Assembly (NCBI RefSeq): GCF_900101615.1
Contig: NZ_FMZX01000003.1
Coordinates: 124,001-188,000 of the forward strand
Direction: 5' to 3'
Source: Belnapia rosea
GTDB taxonomy: Bacteria; Pseudomonadota; Alphaproteobacteria; Acetobacterales; Acetobacteraceae
DNA: 64,000 nucleotides
The first letter of the stretch is position 1. Each line of letters opens with the position of its first letter. Both the position numbers and the translations under genes were made by a program. This document shows positions 25,896-34,953 of this stretch, piece by piece. Under the pieces are notes generated by a model. The model was not told the origin of the DNA. It made no database searches and saw only the letters and a list, made by a program, of their open reading frames with translations.

Positions 25896-26804
25896 ATGAA
25901 GGAACCCGCCCGGACCCTTGCCTGGGATGATTTCCGCCTCATCGATGCGGTGGCGACGACGCGCAACCTGCCGGCCGCGGCGGCCCGGCTCGGCATCGAC
26001 CATTCCACCGTCTTCCGGCGCCTGAAGGCGATCGAGGCGCTGGTCGGCACGCCGCTCTTCGAGCGCCACCGCACCGGCTATGCCCTGACCCCGGCCGGCG
26101 AGGAGATGGCAGCGCTCGCCGCCCGGGTGGACGAGGACATCACCGCCGTCACCCGCCGCCTCATCGGCCAGGCGCCGGCGCCGGCGGGCGAGGTGCGGCT
26201 CGCCACCAGCGACAGCCTGCTGACGGAGCTGCTGATGCCGATGCTGGCGGCCTTCCGTCGGCTCAACCCGGCGATCCGCCTCGACCTCGTCACCGGCAAC
26301 GCGGCGCTGAACCTGTCGCGGCGCGATGCCGATGTGGCGGTGCGCGCGACCGACGCGCCGCCCGATACGCTCGTCGGGCGGCGTGCCGCGCGCATCGCCT
26401 GGGGGCTCTATGGTTCGGTCATGGTGGCGCCGGCCACCGACCCGGTCATGGAGTCCGACTGGGTCTGCCTCGGCGATAACCTCTCCAGCCTGAAGGTGGT
26501 GCGCCATGCCCAGGCGATGGTACCGGCGGAGCGGCTGGGCGGGCGCTTCGATACCGTGCTCGGGCTGGCGCATGCCGTGGCCTCGGGGATGGGCGTCGGA
26601 CACCTGCCCTGCTTCATCGGTGATACCTGGCCGGGGCTGACCCGCCTCGCCCCGCCGGACCCGGCCTATGCCTCCGACCTCTGGCTGCTGACGCATCCCG
26701 ACCTGCGCCGCACGCCACGTGTGCGAGCCCTGCTCGACCACCTGACCGAGACGATCGCGGCGAAGCGTGCGCTGATCGAGGGTACCGCCGCCGGCATGGC
26801 CTGA
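25896..26804 (+). CDS. LysR family transcriptional regulator
   Basis: A 302-residue LysR protein. The N-terminal winged helix covers residues 8-67 (WDDFRLIDAVATTRNLPAAA and the recognition part STVFRRLKAIEALVGTPLFERH). The C-terminal effector-binding domain starts near EVRLATSDSLLTELL. The GGAGGACAGG stretch precedes the ATG. It is transcribed away from the dioxygenase-hydrolase-pirin operon, so it likely controls that operon and itself through the palindrome between them. The effector may be an aromatic or quinone; that is inference. Confidence 0.9.
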   Translation: MKEPARTLAWDDFRLIDAVATTRNLPAAAARLGIDHSTVFRRLKAIEALVGTPLFERHRTGYALTPAGEEMAALAARVDEDITAVTRRLIGQAPAPAGEVRLATSDSLLTELLMPMLAAFRRLNPAIRLDLVTGNAALNLSRRDADVAVRATDAPPDTLVGRRAARIAWGLYGSVMVAPATDPVMESDWVCLGDNLSSLKVVRHAQAMVPAERLGGRFDTVLGLAHAVASGMGVGHLPCFIGDTWPGLTRLAPPDPAYASDLWLLTHPDLRRTPRVRALLDHLTETIAAKRALIEGTAAGMA

Positions 26805-26869
26805 CGGGCCGGCCGGGCTCGCGGCCGCGGTCCAGGCCGCGTCCGAAGGCCACCCCACCATCATCCATG

Positions 26870-27154
26870 ACGCGGCGACCGCGATGGAGGCGACGCTCTG
26901 CAGCGATGAGGAGGTGATCGTCGTCGGCAATTTCGCCGGGCAGGCGGCGGCGTTCCTCTCCCGCACGGCGGCGCATGTGCATGTGCTGGTGCACGGGGCG
27001 GGCCCTGGCCTCGCCCTATGCCACGGCCAGGCCGGGCATCTTCGCGGTGGGCGATGTCCGGTCCGGCTCGGTGAAGCGCGTGGCCTCGGGCGTTGGTGAA
27101 GGCTCGGTCGTGGTGCAGTCGCTACACCGGTTCCTGCAGCCGGGCATCGCCTGA
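26870..27154 (+). pseudogene. Remnant of an FAD-dependent (thioredoxin-reductase-like) oxidoreductase
   Basis: Two pieces of one gene can be recognised in different frames. The first, from about 26870 to 27015, reads ATAMEATLCSDEEVIVVGN and then FAGQAAAFLSRTAAHVHVLV; this is the NAD(P)-binding region of a pyridine-nucleotide-disulfide reductase, but the GGGNS turn is shortened. The second, to the stop at 27152, reads ARPGIFAVGDVRSGSVKRVA and then SGVGEGSVVVQSLHRFL, the conserved C-terminal FAD region. The stretch of roughly 100 residues that should lie between them is missing and the frame shifts at the junction. The N-terminal FAD domain is also absent. It is therefore a deletion relic, not a working gene. 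Confidence 0.75.
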
Positions 27155-27186
27155 CGCGGGCCCGGCCGGGGAGCGCCTGCGAGGCG

Positions 27187-27786
27187 TCAGCCGCCGGTGT
27201 CGGCGGCCGTGGCCGTCGCCTGATCGAGGATCGCATCCATGCTTCGCCGCAGCGCCGCGGCAGAGCGCCGGCCGCCCAGATAGGGCAGGCTGGACCAGGC
27301 GCCGTCGATCAGCAGCTCCAAGGCATCACCGAGCAGATCCGGCTCCGCCAGCCCCGCCTCCCGCGCGAGTGCCACGAATTGCTGGCGCATGCGCAGCTTA
27401 TGGGCGGCGACGAGCTGGTGCGTCGGGTGGTCCGGGTCGGGGAATTCGGCCTGGGCCAGCAGCAGCGGGCAGCCGCGATATTCCGGCATCTCGAGCTTGC
27501 CGGCCATTGCCTCGACCATGGCGCGCAGCTTGTCGAGCGGCGTGGTGGCCCCCGCGGTCGCCTCGGCGAACCAGGCATCGTAGCAGGCCGCATCCTCCTC
27601 GAGGATGGCGGCCACCAGCGCATCCTTGCTGGGGTAGCTGCGGTACAGGCTCATCTTCGTCGCGTCGGCGGCGCGGCAAACCTCCTCGATCCCGGTCGCG
27701 CGGATGCCTTGCCGGTAGAACAGGTCCTTGGCCGCGCTCTGGATGCGCTGGGCTGCCTTCGGCCTGTCGGCGGTCGCGCTGGACAT
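27187..27786 (-). CDS. TetR family transcriptional repressor
   Basis: A 199-residue TetR protein. The helix-turn-helix is at residues 10-55 (IQSAAKDLFYRQGIRATGIE and later DATKMSLYRSYPSKDALVAA). The C-terminal ligand domain has two cysteines (DAACYDAW, YRGCPLL). I took the ATG at 27786 because AAGGGG precedes it; the frame is open further upstream without support. It is divergent from the RND efflux genes and probably represses them through paired ACCGGTC repeats. Confidence 0.88.
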   Translation of the reverse strand: MSSATADRPKAAQRIQSAAKDLFYRQGIRATGIEEVCRAADATKMSLYRSYPSKDALVAAILEEDAACYDAWFAEATAGATTPLDKLRAMVEAMAGKLEMPEYRGCPLLLAQAEFPDPDHPTHQLVAAHKLRMRQQFVALAREAGLAEPDLLGDALELLIDGAWSSLPYLGGRRSAAALRRSMDAILDQATATAADTGG

Positions 27787-27839
27787 GGGGTCTCCCCTTC
27801 TCGCGATGACGGAACCATGCGGCACCGCAAAATTGCCTC

Positions 27840-27886
27840 TTGATGATACTGACCGGTCACATACTATCTGAGACGAACCGGTCGGT
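27840..27886 (+). promoter_or_regulatory. RND efflux promoter with two TetR-operator-like repeats
   Basis: TTGATG (27840-27845) and TACTAT (27862-27867), 16 bases apart, form a possible promoter for the RND operon. GACCGGTC (27851-27858), a perfect palindrome, lies in the spacer. A second ACCGGTC lies at 27877-27883, 25 bases downstream of the first. Repressor bound at either site would block RNA polymerase. Confidence 0.5.
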
Positions 27887-27910
27887 AACATCCGGCCCCG
27901 GAGATAAGCG

Positions 27911-29107
27911 ATGTCCCCCAATCACCGCAAGGCCCTGGCCGAGACGAAGGAGCTCAATCCTTGGTTCGGCTGGCTGGCCCGCACCCTGCCCGCCCCGGCA
28001 ACCCTGGCGTTGCTGGCAGGCACCTCGCTGCCGATGCAGGCTGCCGCCCAGGGCGCGCCGCCGGCACCCAGCGTGACCGTCGCCACCCCGCTCACCCGCC
28101 AGATCACCGAATGGGATGAGCACACCGCCCGGATCGAGCCCTCGGCCCGGGTCGAGATCCGCCCGCGGGTTTCGGGCCAGGTGGCCGAGGTGCATTTCCG
28201 CGACGGCGCGCTGGTCCGCGCCGGCGACCTGCTCTTCACCATCGACCAGCGCCCCTTCCGGATCGCCGTGGAGAGCGCCCGGGCGGAGCTGGCCCGCGCC
28301 GAGGCGCGGCTGACCCTCGCCGAGCAGCAGGTGCAGCGCTACACGCCCCTGGTGCAGCAGCGCTTCGCGCCGGAATCCGAGATGGACACCCGGCGCAGCA
28401 CCTTGCGCGAGGCGCAGGCCGGCATCGCCGCCGCCCGCGCCGCCCTGCACCAGGCCGAGCTGGAGCTGGAATGGACCGAGATCCGCGCCCCGCGTCCCGG
28501 CCGGGTCAGCGACCGCCGGGTGGATGCCGGCAACCTGGTGCAGCAGGGCACCACCCTGATGACCATGCTGCTGGCGCTCGACCCCGTCTATGTCACCTTC
28601 GATGCGAGTGAGGCGCAGTATCTCCGCTTCGCCCGCGCAACGCGGGGCGGCATGCGCGAGGCCACGGCGACCGTGCAGCTCCGCCTGCTGGACGAGACCG
28701 AATTCGGCCATGAGGGGCGGCTCGACTTCGTCGACAGCGCCTTCGATGGGCGCAGCGGCACCATCCGCGGCCGCGCCACCCTGCCCAACCCGGATCTGTT
28801 CCTGACGCCCGGCAGCTTCGCCCGGCTTCGTCTGCAGGCCGGTGAGGCGCCGGCGCTGATGGTGCCCGACGCCGCCGTCATGGCCGACCAGTCGGGGCGG
28901 ATGCTGCTCACCGTGGCGCCGGACGGCACCGTGGCGCCGCGCACGGTGCGGCTCGGCCCGCTGGTCGATGGTCTCCGCGTGGTGCGGAGCGGCCTGGCGC
29001 CGGAGGACCGCGTGGTCATCGGCGGCCTGCACCGCGCCCGGCCGGGTACCAAGGTCGCCATCGAGCAGGGCCGGATCGGCCCGAGCCCGCTGGCCGCCGC
29101 CCAGTAA
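27911..29107 (+). CDS. RND efflux periplasmic adaptor (AcrA/MexE-like)
   Basis: A 398-residue membrane fusion protein. After an N-terminal extension it has a hydrophobic export segment (LPAPATLALLAGTSLPMQAA). The biotin-lipoyl halves are RPRVSGQVAEVHFRDGALVR and WTEIRAPRPGRVSDRRVDAG. A coiled-coil hairpin rich in alanine and glutamate lies between them (about residues 115-195), with the beta-barrel and membrane-proximal domains after. There is no lipobox cysteine, so it is not lipid-anchored. GGAGATAAGCG precedes the ATG. It is followed after 23 bases by the RND pump gene. No outer-membrane channel gene follows, so a TolC-like protein from elsewhere must complete the pump. Confidence 0.92.
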   Translation: MSPNHRKALAETKELNPWFGWLARTLPAPATLALLAGTSLPMQAAAQGAPPAPSVTVATPLTRQITEWDEHTARIEPSARVEIRPRVSGQVAEVHFRDGALVRAGDLLFTIDQRPFRIAVESARAELARAEARLTLAEQQVQRYTPLVQQRFAPESEMDTRRSTLREAQAGIAAARAALHQAELELEWTEIRAPRPGRVSDRRVDAGNLVQQGTTLMTMLLALDPVYVTFDASEAQYLRFARATRGGMREATATVQLRLLDETEFGHEGRLDFVDSAFDGRSGTIRGRATLPNPDLFLTPGSFARLRLQAGEAPALMVPDAAVMADQSGRMLLTVAPDGTVAPRTVRLGPLVDGLRVVRSGLAPEDRVVIGGLHRARPGTKVAIEQGRIGPSPLAAAQ

Positions 29108-29130
29108 TCGCAGCTGAAAGGCCCCGCGCC

Positions 29131-32100
29131 GTGCGCCTCGCCCGATTCTTCATCGACCGTCCGGTCTTCGCCGCGGTGGTCTCGATCGCCATCACCCTGG
29201 TCGGCGCGCTCGCCGCCCTCCGCCTCCCCATCGCCGAATATCCGGAGATCGCGCCGCCCACCGTGCAGGTGACGGCGCTCTATCCCGGCGCCTCCGCCGA
29301 GACCATCGCCGGCACCGTCGCCGGGCCGATCGAGCAGGAGGTGAACGGGGTGGACGGCATGCTCTACCTCTCCTCCCAGTCGACCGGCGATGGCCGCGTC
29401 ACCATCAGCGTCGTCTTCCGCCAGGGCGTCGATGTCGACCAGGCGCAGGTGCTGGTGCAGAACCGCGTCGCCATCGCCGAGCCGCGGTTGCCGGAGGAGG
29501 TGCGCCGCCTCGGCATCACGGTGAAGAAGGCCTCGCCCGACCTGCTGATGGTCGTGCACCTCATCTCGCCGGATGGCAGCCGCAGCCCCGACTACGTCTC
29601 CAACTACGCGACGCTCGCCATCAAGGACCGGCTGACCCGGCTGGACGGCGTGGGCGATGCGCAGGTCTTCGGCGCGCGGGACTATGCGATGCGCGTCTGG
29701 CTCGACCCGGACCGCACCGCGGCGCGCGGCCTCTCGCCGGGCGACGTGGTGCAGGCCTTGCAGCGCGCCAATGCGCAGGTCGCGGCGGGCGCCATCGGCC
29801 AGGCGCCGCGCGCGGCGGAGGCGGGCGCCTTCGAGGTGAGCGTGCAGGCGCAGGGGCGGCTCGCCTCGCCCGAGCAGTTCGACGAGCAGGTGGTGGCGAC
29901 GGGGGCGGGCGGTGCGCCGGTGCGGCTGCGCGATCTCGCCCGCACCGAGATCGGCGCGGCTGACTACACCATCAACGCGCTGCTGAACAATCAGGTGGCG
30001 ACCGCCATCGTCATCTTCCAACGGCCGGGCAGCAATGCCTTGCAGACGGCCGCCGCCGTGCGGGCAACCATGGAGGAGGCGGCGCCCGGCTTCCCCTCCG
30101 GCATCGGCTACAGCGTGGTGTATGACCCGACGCGCTTCATCGCCCAGAGCATGGAGGCCGTGCTGCACACCTTCGCCGAAGCCGTTGCGCTGGTGGTGCT
30201 GGTGGTGGTCCTCTTCCTGCAGAACTGGCGGGCGGCGGTGATCCCGCTGCTGGCCATCCCGGTCTCGATCATCGGCACCTTCGGCGTGCTGCTGGCGCTC
30301 GGCTTCACGCTGAACTCGCTGACCATGTTCGGCCTGATCCTCGCCATCGGCATCGTCGTCGATGACGCCATCGTGGTGGTCGAGAATGCGGAGCGGCACA
30401 TGGCGGCCGGCCTCTCGCCGCTCGAGGCGGCGCGGCGGACCATGGACGAGGTGGGCTTCGCCCTCATCGCCATCGCCCTGGTGCTGGTCGCGGTCTTCCT
30501 GCCGACCGCCTTCATCACCGGCATCGCCGGCGCCTTCTACAAGCAGTTCGCGGCCACCATCTCCGTCGCCACGCTGCTCTCGGCGCTGGTCTCGCTGACC
30601 CTGTCGCCGGCGCTCGCGGCGCTGCTGCTGAAGCCGCACGGCCATGCGCCGCGCTCGCGCTGGCTGCTGCCGGTCGGGCTGTTCTTCCGCGGCTTCAACT
30701 GGCTCTTCGACCGGCTCTCGCTGGGCTATGGCGGGCTGACCCGGCGGCTGGTGCGGCTGCCCGTGCTGCTGCTGCTGGTCTATGCCGGGCTGCTGGGGCT
30801 GACCGGACAGACCGTGCTGTCCACGCCGACCGGTCTGATCCCGCCGCTCGACCGCGGCTACTTCATCGCCGCCTTCCAGCTGCCGCCGGGCGCCAGCCTC
30901 AGCCGGACGGATGCGGTGGTGCGGCGTGCCTCCGATGCGATCCTGGCGACCCCCGGCGTCGAGAGCGCCGTCGCCTTCGTCGGCTTCGACGGCGCGACCT
31001 TCACCAACGCCCCGAATACCGGCGTGGTCTTCGCCAGCCTCAAGCCCTTCGAGGAGCGCACGCATCTCGGCCTCACCGGCAACGGCATCCTGGCCGACCT
31101 CCAGCGCCGGCTGATGGGCGACCCGGATGCGCAGGTGCTCGTCATCCCGCCCCCGCCCGTGCCCGGCATCGGCACCGGCGGCGGCTTCAAGCTGATGATC
31201 CAGGACCGTGCCGGCCGCGGCCCGCAGGCGCTGGAGGCGGCGACGCAGCAGGTGATGGCGGCAGCGAACGGAACGCCCGGCATCGCCTTCGCCTTCAGCC
31301 TCTTCAACACGGCGACGCCGCAGATCCGCGCCGATATCGACCGGACGCGGGCGGAGATGCTCGGCGTGCCGATCTCCCGCGTGCATGAGGCGATGGCGAT
31401 CTATATGGGCTCCGCCTTCGTCAACGACTTCAACCTGCTCGGCCGCACCTGGCGCGTCACCGCCCAGGCCGACATGCAGCACCGCATGGCGGTGGAGGAC
31501 ATCGCCCGGCTGCGTACCCGGGCGGATGACGGGTCGATGGTGCCGCTCGGCAGCCTCGCCACCTTCCACGAGACCTCCGGCCCCTATCGCGTGCCGCGGT
31601 ACAACCTCTACCCGGCGGCCGAATTGCAGGGCGCGGCGATGCCCGGCATTTCCACCGGCCAGGCCATCGCCGCCATGGAGGAGGTGCTGCGCACCACGCT
31701 GCCGGAGGGCTTCGGCTATGAATGGACGGAGCTGGCGCTGCAGGAGCGCATCGCCGGCAACACCGCGCCCATCGCCTTCGGCTTCGCGGTAGTCTTCGTC
31801 TTCCTCGTGCTGGCCGCCATGTACGAGAGCTGGCTGCTGCCGCTGGCGGTGGTGCTGATCGCGCCGATGTCGGTCCTGGCGGCGCTGCTCGGCGTGCGCC
31901 ATGCCGGCCTCGACAACAACGTGCTGGTCCAGGTCGGGCTGGTGGTGCTGGTCGGGCTGGCGGCGAAGAACGCGATCCTCATCGTGGAGTTCGCCCGCTC
32001 CGCCGAGGATGAGGGGATGACCCGGTGGGAGGCTGCGGTGGCCGCGGCGCGGACCCGGCTGCGGCCGATCCTGATGACCAGCCTCGCCTTCATCCTCGGC

Positions 32101-32310
32101 GTGCTGCCGCTGACGGTGGCGACCGGGGCAGGGGCGGAGATGCGCCAGAGCCTCGGCGTCGCGGTGTTCTACGGCATGCTGGGCGTGACGCTGTTCGGCC
32201 TCGTCTTCACGCCGGTCTTCTATGTGGTGGCGCGGGCCCTGGCGCGCCGCCGCACGCGGCAGGCGCCTGAGGCCCCGCTGCCGGTGGTGACGCCCTCGGG
32301 CAGCCACTGA
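29131..32310 (+). CDS. RND multidrug efflux transporter (AcrB/MexF-like, HAE1)
   Basis: A 1059-residue inner-membrane RND pump with GTG start. The first helix follows RLARFFIDRPVFAAVVSIAI. The proton-relay aspartates are in GIVVDDAIVVVENAERHM (helix 4), and the relay lysine is in GLAAKNAILIVEFARSA (helix 10). Two large periplasmic loops and 12 membrane helices are recognisable. It exports hydrophobic toxic compounds or antibiotics by proton exchange, with the adaptor encoded just upstream. GAAAGG lies before the GTG. The GC-rich region 32311-32480 after it has self-complementary sequence but no T-run. Confidence 0.95.
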   Translation: MRLARFFIDRPVFAAVVSIAITLVGALAALRLPIAEYPEIAPPTVQVTALYPGASAETIAGTVAGPIEQEVNGVDGMLYLSSQSTGDGRVTISVVFRQGVDVDQAQVLVQNRVAIAEPRLPEEVRRLGITVKKASPDLLMVVHLISPDGSRSPDYVSNYATLAIKDRLTRLDGVGDAQVFGARDYAMRVWLDPDRTAARGLSPGDVVQALQRANAQVAAGAIGQAPRAAEAGAFEVSVQAQGRLASPEQFDEQVVATGAGGAPVRLRDLARTEIGAADYTINALLNNQVATAIVIFQRPGSNALQTAAAVRATMEEAAPGFPSGIGYSVVYDPTRFIAQSMEAVLHTFAEAVALVVLVVVLFLQNWRAAVIPLLAIPVSIIGTFGVLLALGFTLNSLTMFGLILAIGIVVDDAIVVVENAERHMAAGLSPLEAARRTMDEVGFALIAIALVLVAVFLPTAFITGIAGAFYKQFAATISVATLLSALVSLTLSPALAALLLKPHGHAPRSRWLLPVGLFFRGFNWLFDRLSLGYGGLTRRLVRLPVLLLLVYAGLLGLTGQTVLSTPTGLIPPLDRGYFIAAFQLPPGASLSRTDAVVRRASDAILATPGVESAVAFVGFDGATFTNAPNTGVVFASLKPFEERTHLGLTGNGILADLQRRLMGDPDAQVLVIPPPPVPGIGTGGGFKLMIQDRAGRGPQALEAATQQVMAAANGTPGIAFAFSLFNTATPQIRADIDRTRAEMLGVPISRVHEAMAIYMGSAFVNDFNLLGRTWRVTAQADMQHRMAVEDIARLRTRADDGSMVPLGSLATFHETSGPYRVPRYNLYPAAELQGAAMPGISTGQAIAAMEEVLRTTLPEGFGYEWTELALQERIAGNTAPIAFGFAVVFVFLVLAAMYESWLLPLAVVLIAPMSVLAALLGVRHAGLDNNVLVQVGLVVLVGLAAKNAILIVEFARSAEDEGMTRWEAAVAAARTRLRPILMTSLAFILGVLPLTVATGAGAEMRQSLGVAVFYGMLGVTLFGLVFTPVFYVVARALARRRTRQAPEAPLPVVTPSGSH

Positions 32311-32480
32311 ACATGGGCCGTGGGGGGAGGCGGGGGCGTGCCGCTTCCGCCCGCGGCCCAGGGGCGTGCCTGGCGGGCGGTCTCTGCGAAGGCCCCTGAC
32401 GGCGCGGCTGTTGCCAAGCGCGGCAGAACCGGCTGCACCTGGCCCCAGGGAACAGCCTGCCGGGAGCTGCCGCCATTCCG

Positions 32481-33824
32481 ATGATCCTCGCCGCCAATGC
32501 GAATGCCCAAGGGTCCCATGTCGGCGAATGGCGCCACCGGGATGCCTGGGACCGTCCGGCCAGCAACCTCGAGAATGCGGTGCGCCTCGCCCGCATCGCC
32601 GAGGCCGGCAAATTCGACCTGCTCTTCCTCGCCGATGGCAATGGCGTGCGGAACCTCGACAAGCCCGACCTCTTCGCCGCCACCAGCCCCTCCGACCGGC
32701 CGGCGGTCTTCGAGCCGGTCACCTTGCTCTCCGCCCTGGCGATGGTGACGCGGCATATCGGCCTCGTCGCAACCACCACGACGACCTATGACGAGCCCTA
32801 TGCCGTGGCGCGGCGCTTCGCCTCGCTCGACCATATCAGCGGCGGGCGGGCGGGGTGGAACCTCGTCACCACCTCGAACCCGGGCGATGCGCTGAATTTC
32901 AGCAAGGAGGCGCATGCACCGCGCGAGGACCGCTATGCCCGCGCCGGCGAGTTCGCCGACATCGTCAAGGGCCTGTGGGATTCCTGGGCGGACGATGCCT
33001 TCCCCCAGGACAAGGCGAGCGGGCGCTTCCTCGACCCGGCGCGGGTCCAGGCGCTGAACCACAAGGGCGACCATTTCTCGGTCGCCGGACCGCTGAACGC
33101 GCCGCGGCCGGTGCAGGGCCACCCGGTGATCTTCTCGGCGGGGCAATCGGAGATGGGGAAGGAGCTCTCGGCCCGCACCGCCGACTGCGTCTTCGCCATC
33201 GAGGGCACGATCGAGCGCGCCCGGGCCCTCTATGCCGATCTCAAGGGCCGCCTGCCGCGCTATGGCCGCGGGCCGGAGAGCCTCAAGATCCTCAGCGGCG
33301 TCACCATCTTCGCCGGCGAGACGGAGGCCGAGGCCGATGCCCTCTTCCAGGAGCTGGAGGATCTTGTCTCCCCCGCCGTCGGCCTCGATTACCTCTCGAA
33401 GATGATCGGCCATCGCATGGCCGACTACCCGCTCGACGGGCCGATGCCGGCGCTGGAGGAGGAACATGTCGGCCCGACCGGCATCGGCAAGGCGATCCTC
33501 GGCGTGGCACGCGCCGAGGGGCTGACGGTGCGCCAGACCTACAAGCGCATCCTGCCGCAGATGGCGGGCAACCTCTTCAAGGGCAGCGCGATGCAGGTAG
33601 CCGACCGGATGGAGGAGTGGTACCGCAGCCAGGCCTGCGACGGCTTCATGATCGCCGCCCCGGTGGTGCCGACGGGGCTGGAGCGTTTCATCCGCCTGGT
33701 GGTGCCGGAGTTGCAGCGGCGTGGCCTGTTCCGGACGGATTACGAAGGCCGGACGCTCAGGGACAATCTCGGCCTGCCGCGCCCGGCCAACCGCTTCTTC
33801 CCAGAACCCGCGAGGCCCGCCTGA
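32481..33824 (+). CDS. NtaA/SnaA/DszA-type FMN-dependent monooxygenase
   Basis: A 447-residue luciferase-fold monooxygenase, the second in this window. Recognisable elements are EWRHRDAWDRPASNLENAVR, FDLLFLADGNG, ALAMVTRHIGLVATTTTTYD and SLDHISGGRAGWNLVTTSNP. The C-terminal half keeps VAPDRM-like and FRTDYEGRTLRDNLGLPRP ends typical of the family. The start at 32481 is the only in-frame ATG, GTG or TTG near the beginning of homology; the very N-terminal strand seems slightly shorter than usual. Its stop overlaps the ATG of a Bug-type binding protein, so the enzyme and a solute receptor are coupled. Confidence 0.85.
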   Translation: MILAANANAQGSHVGEWRHRDAWDRPASNLENAVRLARIAEAGKFDLLFLADGNGVRNLDKPDLFAATSPSDRPAVFEPVTLLSALAMVTRHIGLVATTTTTYDEPYAVARRFASLDHISGGRAGWNLVTTSNPGDALNFSKEAHAPREDRYARAGEFADIVKGLWDSWADDAFPQDKASGRFLDPARVQALNHKGDHFSVAGPLNAPRPVQGHPVIFSAGQSEMGKELSARTADCVFAIEGTIERARALYADLKGRLPRYGRGPESLKILSGVTIFAGETEAEADALFQELEDLVSPAVGLDYLSKMIGHRMADYPLDGPMPALEEEHVGPTGIGKAILGVARAEGLTVRQTYKRILPQMAGNLFKGSAMQVADRMEEWYRSQACDGFMIAAPVVPTGLERFIRLVVPELQRRGLFRTDYEGRTLRDNLGLPRPANRFFPEPARPA

Positions 33825-34780
33825 TGCCGCACCGCCGCGCCCTCCTCGCCGCCCTGGCCCTGCCCTCCATCGCCCGTGCGGAGAACTGGCCGGCACGGCC
33901 GCTCCGCGTCGTCGTGCCCTTCGCGCCTGGCGGCGCCACCGACCTCATCGCCCGGCTGATCGCAGAGCGGCTGGCCACCCCGCTCGGCCAGCAGGTGGCG
34001 GTGGAGAACCGGGCGGGAGCCTTCGGCATCCTCGGCGCCGATGCGGTGGCGAAGGCCCCGGCCGATGGCTACACGCTGCTCGCCGGCAGCCCGGGGCCGA
34101 TGGCGGTCAACCCCTATGTCTACAAGACGCTGCCCTATGACCCGGAGCGCGACCTCTGCGGCGTCTCCATGGTGGCGACGATCCCCTATGTGATGGTCGT
34201 CCCCGCCTCGCTCGGCGTCTCGAGCGTGCAGGAATTCCTGGCACTGGCCCGCGCCCGGCCCGGCTCGATCAACTTCGCCACCTCCGGCATGGCCTCGCGC
34301 CTGACCGTCGAGATGTTCCGTGCCCTGGCGGGCGGCGTGCCGATGGAGATGGTGCAGTACCGGGGCGGCGCCCCGGCCCGGACCGACCTGCTGGCGGGGC
34401 GGATCCAGCTGGTGATCGAGCAGGCGCCCTCCTTCCTCGAGGACTTCCGTGCCGGCACGCTGCGGCCGCTGGCCGTGGGCGGCGCACGCCGCTTCGCCCT
34501 GCTGCCCGAGGTGCCGACCCTGCAGGAGGCCGGCATCCCCGGCTACGAGGCGGCGGCCTGGCTCGGCTATGCCGCCCCGGCCGGTACGCCGATCGCCATT
34601 CGCCGGCGGCTGGCGGAGGAGATCGACCGCATCCTGCTGCTGCCGGAGGTGCGCGACAGGCTGGCCAGTTGGGGCGCGGAGCCGGTCGGCGGGCCGCCCG
34701 AGGCCATGGACCGCGTGTTGGCCGCGGAGCGCGCCCGGTGGCGCGATGTCGTTCGGCTGGCCGGAATCGAACGGGAATAG
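33824..34780 (+). CDS. Bug family periplasmic substrate-binding protein (tripartite tricarboxylate transporter type)
   Basis: A 318-residue protein with signal peptide MPHRRALLAALALPSIARAE. The mature part starts NWPARPLRVVVPFAPGGATD, the Bug-family signature for the carboxylate-binding site, and goes on with VENRAGAFGILGADAVAKAP. Later AAPAGTPIAIRRRLAEEI is also typical. Bug receptors deliver small carboxylates to TctAB permeases or work in sensing. No tctAB genes are adjacent. The ATG lies in the stop of the monooxygenase gene, which suggests the ligand is related to that enzyme's substrate or product. Confidence 0.9.
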   Translation: MPHRRALLAALALPSIARAENWPARPLRVVVPFAPGGATDLIARLIAERLATPLGQQVAVENRAGAFGILGADAVAKAPADGYTLLAGSPGPMAVNPYVYKTLPYDPERDLCGVSMVATIPYVMVVPASLGVSSVQEFLALARARPGSINFATSGMASRLTVEMFRALAGGVPMEMVQYRGGAPARTDLLAGRIQLVIEQAPSFLEDFRAGTLRPLAVGGARRFALLPEVPTLQEAGIPGYEAAAWLGYAAPAGTPIAIRRRLAEEIDRILLLPEVRDRLASWGAEPVGGPPEAMDRVLAAERARWRDVVRLAGIERE

Positions 34781-34953
34781 GCTGCCACCCGCATCGATCC
34801 TTGACCTGGGGCGCCTCAACCTGAACGATGCCGGGCGACCGGGCCTGCTGCAGGCTTGAAACCCGCCGCACCAGCCCGATTCTGGAGCCGAACCGCCTCG
34901 CCGAACTAGTCGCCTGACTCAGGGCCCTTGCGTCCGGGGGAGGAACCAGACCG

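Noticed and set aside
28588-32307. Long minus-strand open frame opposite the RND pump gene
   Set aside because: The RND pump has all expected motifs in the plus frame. The minus frame is histidine/glutamine/arginine-rich shadow sequence.
32311-32480. Terminator after the RND pump gene
   Set aside because: GGGCCG and CGGCCC could pair, but there is no T-run and the whole region is so GC-rich that several pairings are equally good.
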